Source: Thermotogae bacterium (GTDB lineage: Bacteria; Thermotogota; Thermotogae; Petrotogales; Kosmotogaceae). From it: 10,027 nt of DNA. Where the stretch lies: positions 1 to 10,027 of the forward strand of contig QNAR01000041.1 in NCBI GenBank assembly GCA_003643975.1. The letters are read 5' to 3'. The notes under the pieces are model-generated. The model saw nothing but the letters and a program-made list of their open reading frames with translations. It was not told the origin of the DNA and ran no database searches. A program made the position numbers and the translations under genes. Below are positions 6,439 through 10,027 of the stretch, in pieces (the stretch's first letter is position 1; the number at the start of each line of letters is the position of its first letter).

Positions 6439-7491
6439 TTAATTCTCTTTCGATGTGATTACAAATTCATCCCGAATATTCCCATCAATATCGATACATT
6501 TCGCGGTTAGCTTTCCTTTTACATACTCAAAAAGAATGAAGTGGTAATTGGAGAAATCTTTTTTAAAGCCTGCAGTTGCTTTTGAAGTATCGAGCAAAGC
6601 TCCTCCACCGCCAGAAATTAGGTATGTTATGCTATTTTTTAAAAATCTCTGGTAATTGTGAATGTGGCCTGATATAACAAGATCGACTTTGTACTGCTCA
6701 AAAAGCGGTACCAAAGACAAATTCATCAGAATTCTCCACATATTTACAATGCTGTTGTTGTAAGGTGGGTGATGTGTAATTACCACGGTGAATTCGATAT
6801 CAGGGCCTCGGTTCTCAAAAAGTGCTTTAAGCCATTTATACTGTTTAGAGCACCAATCATATCGTTGATTTGTATTCAGCACTATAAAGAGTATTCCACC
6901 ATATTGAAAAGAGTAGTAAAGCTTATCACCAGGAAAATCAAGGAATCTTCTGAAATTAATTGCTGCCCTCTCATGATTGCCCAGCGCAGAGTAATAAAAA
7001 CTGTTTTCAAAAACATCAATAGACTCAAAATAATCTACCCAGTCTCTGATTATAGAGTCCATATAGACTATATCTCCCAAATTAATGATAAACGAGGGGT
7101 GGTATTGATTGATTTCCTTGCATACTTTACGATGGATTTCGAAATTGCTCCTGCTGTCGCCATAAAGGGCAAAGCTAAATGAAGGCGTAATCGTTAAGGA
7201 AAAATTGCCTTTGGCGTTATATACTCTCTTCTTATTTGAATAACTCTCTACTTCATAGTTGTAGTGCATCAGGGGATCAAGGTCTTCAAGCACAATCCTA
7301 TGAAAGCTGGTTGCCTGAGCAGAGTAAAATGTTCTTTCTGTGCCAAACCCATCAATGAGTACACAGCTTGAATCAGCAGATTCATTAGTATACCAGTTTA
7401 TAGTAACTTTCCCATCTCCGGCATCTGTTAAAAAAGTACCGAAAGTCAGTGCGGGTAATAAAAATACAATTAAAATCAAAATCTTTGCCAT
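6439..7491 (-). CDS. secreted metallophosphoesterase, purple acid phosphatase type
   Basis: A 350-residue protein that opens with MAKILILIVFLLPALTFG, a signal peptide or membrane anchor. Residues ~20-100 form a beta-sandwich, fibronectin-III/PAP-N-like region. The calcineurin-like domain has all five metal motifs: GDSR (D112), GDIVY (D140, Y143), GNHE (N172, H173), THHPPY (H240, H241) and GHIHNYQR (H276, H278). The GDxxY and GHxHxYxR forms point to purple acid phosphatases, which hydrolyse phosphomonoesters with a di-metal centre outside the cytoplasm. ATG 7491 follows GGAGG (complement of 7504-7508) by 12 bases; earlier in-frame starts overlap that site. Upstream on the same strand lies a PiT permease, so a phosphate-scavenging role is plausible, but a 336-base gap separates them. 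Confidence 0.9.
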   Translation of the reverse strand: MAKILILIVFLLPALTFGTFLTDAGDGKVTINWYTNESADSSCVLIDGFGTERTFYSAQATSFHRIVLEDLDPLMHYNYEVESYSNKKRVYNAKGNFSLTITPSFSFALYGDSRSNFEIHRKVCKEINQYHPSFIINLGDIVYMDSIIRDWVDYFESIDVFENSFYYSALGNHERAAINFRRFLDFPGDKLYYSFQYGGILFIVLNTNQRYDWCSKQYKWLKALFENRGPDIEFTVVITHHPPYNNSIVNMWRILMNLSLVPLFEQYKVDLVISGHIHNYQRFLKNSITYLISGGGGALLDTSKATAGFKKDFSNYHFILFEYVKGKLTAKCIDIDGNIRDEFVITSKEN

Positions 7492-7827
7492 AGATTTTTT
7501 CAACCTCCAAACTACTTCAAATAATGCTCGTAAAAGCACGTTTCGGCTATCCGAAATTTATTAACCTATAATGCTACCACATGGGGGTATTTAAAAAATA
7601 TTGCTGAAAGAAGTCTAAAAAAAGAATTTATGAGAGAAAAATTTGCTAAGTTAATGAATTGAGTATTTAACTTGGAGTTGAAAGACAAATAGATTGTATG
7701 TTACCATATAGAGGTAAATTATACACATATTGTAAAAATGAATGTTTTTCTTGCCCCCTGTGCGTAGTTAACCGGCGTAAAGCATGAAAGCATGTTTTAC
7801 GCCGGTTAACATTTAGCATGCACACTT
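7492..7827. other. gene-free spacer between phosphatase and permease genes
   Basis: No coding sequence is supported in these 336 bases. The spacer holds the ribosome site of the phosphatase gene (CCTCC, 7504-7508), a small hairpin TTTCGG-CTAT-CCGAAA (7541-7556) that would lie in its mRNA leader, a TATAAT on the - strand at 7718-7723 with no good -35, and the large hairpin described separately. The stretch 7590-7740 is very AT-rich and shows nothing I can name. Confidence 0.6.
7767..7810. repeat. 20-bp near-perfect palindromic hairpin
   Basis: GTTAACCGGCGTAAA (7767-7781) is perfectly complementary to 7796-7810. The stem continues through G7782-T7795 and CATG (7783-7786) with CATG (7791-7794), giving 20 pairs closed by the tetraloop AAAG. 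TGTGC (7760-7764) and GCACA (7820-7824) can add an outer stem. It lies 17 bases past the stop of the permease gene. Neither strand has a T run next to it, so it is not a classic rho-independent terminator, though it could still stop or stabilise a transcript. Confidence 0.9.
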
Positions 7828-8757
7828 TCAGTCAACAAATAAGCGGGCAATTGAAAAGAAGACAGCGGCTAGAACACCGGATACAAGAGGTGTTTCTAAC
7901 CAACCAAGAACGATTTTTTTGATTGTTTTCGCATTTACGTTTACAGACCCTCTGGCAAGGCCAGCTCCAATTACAGCACCGACAATTGCTTGAGAAGTTG
8001 AAACAGGAACACCGATAAGAGCGTATATCCATACTGTGACCGATTCACCAAATACGGCTATAACCGCTGAAAAAGAATCCAGAGCGACGATTTCTTTTCC
8101 CACTGTTAACATAACTCGCTTACTGAATGTCAGTACGCCAATTGCAATGCTAACACCACCGATTAATGCAGCAAGTTCCACCGGTATTAGGCCTGCAAAG
8201 ATGCCTGTAACATTTGCCACATTGTTTCCACCCAAAGCGTATGACCCGTATGCGCCTATTACAATGGCAGCTATTTTTATTGTCAAATCTTGAATACGCA
8301 AAGAATGAATCTTATTGAAATATCGCGCAAAAACTTTGTATCCCAAAAAGCCAAAGATTATTCCACCGATTGGTGTACCAAGCCAGGCGAGTACAACCTT
8401 TACCAGAATATGCCATTGGACATTAGATTTCAAAAGCCCTATCCCGATAATCGAGCCTACCATAGCCTGAGAGGAAGAAACAGGCAAGCCTAACCAAGTC
8501 ATTAAGGTAACAGCGACTGCAGCTGACAAAGCTGCAATAGCTGCGGAGAGTAAAGTCTGTGAACTCAAGCTACTGATCGTTTCGAGTCCCCTTGGACCAT
8601 CAACAAGAGCACCAATTATTATAAAAACAGCGGATATTATCGTGGCAATTCTGAATTTGATGATTCCATTGGTTACAGCAGTTCCAAAAACGTTTGAAGC
8701 ATCATTTGCTCCCAGAGACCACCCAAAAAAGAGAGCCGGGATAAGGGCTATGAACAT
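7828..8757 (-). CDS. PiT-family inorganic phosphate (or sulfate) permease
   Basis: A 309-residue membrane protein of nearly all hydrophobic helices, built as two related halves. Half one has GANDASN (16-22) and PVSSSQAMVG (92-101); half two has GGNNVAN (176-182) and PVSTSQAIVG (251-260). These paired motifs define the PiT family, which moves phosphate, or in CysP-like members sulfate, with cations. The compact size, with almost no central loop, matches prokaryotic short forms. The second motif carries N where GAND has D. ATG 8757 is fixed by AGGAGTGAT (complement of 8761-8769), a nearly full Shine-Dalgarno match 3-7 bases upstream; the frame remains open to 8808 but that lies in terminator DNA. 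The upstream neighbour is a ferritin-fold gene, not the PhoU-like partner often paired with PiT. Confidence 0.92.
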   Translation of the reverse strand: MFIALIPALFFGWSLGANDASNVFGTAVTNGIIKFRIATIISAVFIIIGALVDGPRGLETISSLSSQTLLSAAIAALSAAVAVTLMTWLGLPVSSSQAMVGSIIGIGLLKSNVQWHILVKVVLAWLGTPIGGIIFGFLGYKVFARYFNKIHSLRIQDLTIKIAAIVIGAYGSYALGGNNVANVTGIFAGLIPVELAALIGGVSIAIGVLTFSKRVMLTVGKEIVALDSFSAVIAVFGESVTVWIYALIGVPVSTSQAIVGAVIGAGLARGSVNVNAKTIKKIVLGWLETPLVSGVLAAVFFSIARLFVD

Positions 8758-8807
8758 CCAATCACTCCTAAATTGATATAGGTATATATTATCACAGCTT
8801 GTGTACA

Positions 8808-8835
8808 AAAAAGCGCGCCTGAAGGCGCGCTTTTT
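8808..8835 (-). terminator. rho-independent terminator, likely bidirectional
   Basis: AAAAAGCGCGCC (8808-8819) pairs perfectly with GGCGCGCTTTTT (8824-8835) around TGAA. T runs flank it on both strands. It lies 16 bases after the stop of the ferritin-like gene and so separates that gene from the permease, which would need its own promoter between 8758 and 8807. Confidence 0.93.
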
Positions 8836-8851
8836 AATTTAGAAAAAATAT

Positions 8852-9343
8852 TTAACCATAAAAACCTAAATCAAGCGAATGTTTTTCAAAGATTTTTTCC
8901 ATGAGAGACTTTATCATATCAGCGTGCCTTTTCTCCCAATCACGCAAAGTAACGAACAAAGTTCTTACAGATTCGTCATCCGCTTTTTGGGAAGCACTAT
9001 CATAGTATTCCACGAAATCTTTCTCGATTAAATATGCCATCCTCAGAATAGATAAATCAGCCAGGTCACTGTTATAAGCGCTTTCAGAAAGTCCCTGTGA
9101 CTGCAACCTTTGTTCATAAATAATATCACTGTCATCAGATGGTTGGAAGATTGGGCTTTCTCCATTCAATTTATTGATTAGTGACTCAATATATTTTACA
9201 TGTGATGCTTCCATATCCATCAAGTACCTGAAAATCTCTTTTGCGGCTTTTTGATTAACCTTTTCTACGTTTTCCCTGTAAAACTCCTGACCTGACTTTT
9301 CAAAATTTAGAGCGACTTCGAGGATCTTTCGAATTTTGTCCAT
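8852..9343 (-). CDS. ferritin-like/rubrerythrin-family protein
   Basis: A 163-residue helical protein with the four-helix diiron pattern: E20 and Y22 in helix 1 (GQEFY), E45-H48 in helix 2 (MEASH), E107 and E112 in helix 3 (IEKDFVEYY), and E137-H140 in helix 4 (DWEKRH). The two ExxH motifs and the paired glutamates fit rubrerythrin N-terminal domains, which bind two irons and reduce peroxide in anaerobes or handle iron. There is no C-terminal rubredoxin domain (no CxxC), so an electron donor would have to be separate. ATG 9343 follows AGGAGGG (complement of 9349-9355) by 5 bases, a strong site. It is divergent from the TnpB-like gene, with 109 bases between starts, and has its own terminator. 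Confidence 0.85.
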   Translation of the reverse strand: MDKIRKILEVALNFEKSGQEFYRENVEKVNQKAAKEIFRYLMDMEASHVKYIESLINKLNGESPIFQPSDDSDIIYEQRLQSQGLSESAYNSDLADLSILRMAYLIEKDFVEYYDSASQKADDESVRTLFVTLRDWEKRHADMIKSLMEKIFEKHSLDLGFYG

Positions 9344-9413
9344 ATTATCCCTCCTTTAGAGCAGTAAATTAATTTAGCAATATATGGTATTGTAGAGTAT
9401 AAAACGAAGTTTT

Positions 9414-9431
9414 ATTTCCTAACAAGGAAAT
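9414..9431. repeat. small inverted repeat upstream of the TnpB-like gene
   Basis: ATTTCCT (9414-9420) pairs perfectly with AGGAAAT (9425-9431) around AACA. No T run follows on the + strand. A second inverted repeat, CGAGT (9450-9454) with ACTCG (9462-9466), spans the GTG start of the downstream gene. If that gene belongs to an IS200/IS605-type element, either hairpin could be part of its left end; otherwise they may only affect mRNA structure. Confidence 0.5.
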
Positions 9432-9452
9432 TGATCACGGAGCTGATTACGA

Positions 9453-10027
9453 GTGAAACTAACTCGCCAAATAGAATTGAAAAAGAAATCAGTAATACAT
9501 AAACTCGAACGTACAACGAGATATTGGCAGCAATTTAAAAATTTAATATATCTGATCGCTCTCGAATACTACGAAAACAATCGAGATATTTCCGTTTTTA
9601 CCAATCAATCCGTTCTCGATAAAATCGTCAAAGGGAAAATTCGACCAGAATTTGCTAACGAAAAAATATACGTGTTCGTAAATCAGCTTGTCGATTTATC
9701 CACTAACATATTGGGTGCAGATACGGTAAAAGCAATACTACGCAAAGTAACTCATGAGTATCGTGCAACTTTAAAAGCGTGGCATAAAAAGCAAAAGCAC
9801 TCTTTGCCAAAACCAGTAAAGTTAAGCAAGATGACTTCTTTTACTTTTAACACCAACCCAAATATGGTAATTGACAAGCGCTATCTCAAAACAAAGAAAC
9901 AAAATGCCATCGTAGTTCGTTTAGCTAAATCTACTGCTGTGAAAATTAAAATAACAAAGAATCTGGAATGTGACTACATAAGCCTCGTATGGAATAAAGA
10001 TACGCCTGCAAAGGCATTACTCATGTA
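9453..10027 (+). CDS. partial TnpB-like protein (IS200/IS605 OrfB family), N-terminal part
   Basis: An uninterrupted frame of 191 codons runs off the window end. GTG 9453 is supported by GGAGCTGAT (9439-9447), an 8-of-9 match to the extended Shine-Dalgarno, 5 bases upstream; an in-frame TGA lies at 9444-9446. The protein starts KLTRQIELKK, like the first strand of TnpB proteins. A helical region (residues ~15-112) follows, then LPKPVKLSKMTSFTF (118-132) and alternating short strands (NAIVVRL, TAVKIKIT), as in the WED domain of TnpB. TnpB is an RNA-guided nuclease carried by transposons. The RuvC-like catalytic and zinc-finger regions would lie beyond the window, so activity cannot be judged. 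The assignment rests on architecture, not on catalytic motifs, and could be wrong. Confidence 0.5.
   Translation, partial: MKLTRQIELKKKSVIHKLERTTRYWQQFKNLIYLIALEYYENNRDISVFTNQSVLDKIVKGKIRPEFANEKIYVFVNQLVDLSTNILGADTVKAILRKVTHEYRATLKAWHKKQKHSLPKPVKLSKMTSFTFNTNPNMVIDKRYLKTKKQNAIVVRLAKSTAVKIKITKNLECDYISLVWNKDTPAKALLM

Noticed and set aside
7541..7556. TTTCGG-CTAT-CCGAAA hairpin as a terminator
   Set aside because: It lies upstream of the phosphatase start on the - strand and has no T run in the right place; at most it is an mRNA leader structure.
9508..9517. AACGTACAAC inside the TnpB-like gene as a third copy of the heptamer array
   Set aside because: Only about one and a half units match and no array surrounds them; a 10-base match can be chance.

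Overview
The window looks like chromosomal DNA of an AT-rich bacterium. Strong extended Shine-Dalgarno sites, the gene types and a thermophile-like lysine- and glutamate-rich protein composition suggest a member of the Thermotogota, perhaps near Kosmotoga or Mesotoga. This placement is an impression from the sequence, not a database match. Most of the window is ordinary metabolic and housekeeping sequence. The unusual parts are a heptamer-repeat element at the left end and the start of a TnpB-like gene at the right end.

Left end (1-1645): a small four-helix-bundle (S23/IVS-like) gene is followed 4 bases later by a Gfo/Idh/MocA-family sugar dehydrogenase gene, and a strong hairpin terminator closes the unit. 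Four tandem ACAAC-core heptamers form the 3' end of the four-helix-bundle gene. The same heptamers recur as an imperfect inverted repeat inside the dehydrogenase gene, in frame, and add about 28-30 residues to the Rossmann domain. This is the most striking feature of the window.

Centre left (1646-4990, + strand): a transglutaminase-fold protein and an enolase-superfamily dipeptide epimerase form a tight pair, plausibly used in peptide or muropeptide breakdown. A hemolysin III/PAQR membrane protein follows.

Centre (5009-6434): a complete tmRNA gene (ssrA) encodes the tag ANNEFALAA and has its own terminator. A promoter and a nitrilase-superfamily amidohydrolase come next.

Centre right (6439-9343, - strand): a secreted or lipid-anchored-looking purple-acid-phosphatase-type metallophosphoesterase converges on the nitrilase gene with only 4 bases between the stops. 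Upstream of it are a gene-poor spacer with a 20-bp perfect-looking hairpin, a PiT-type phosphate (or sulfate) permease, a terminator, and a rubrerythrin-like ferritin-fold protein. The phosphatase could release phosphate that the permease takes up, but they need not share a transcript.

Right end (9344-10027): an open reading frame on the + strand runs off the window. Its first 191 residues resemble the N-terminal part of TnpB/IS605 OrfB proteins. Hairpins lie just upstream and across its start codon.
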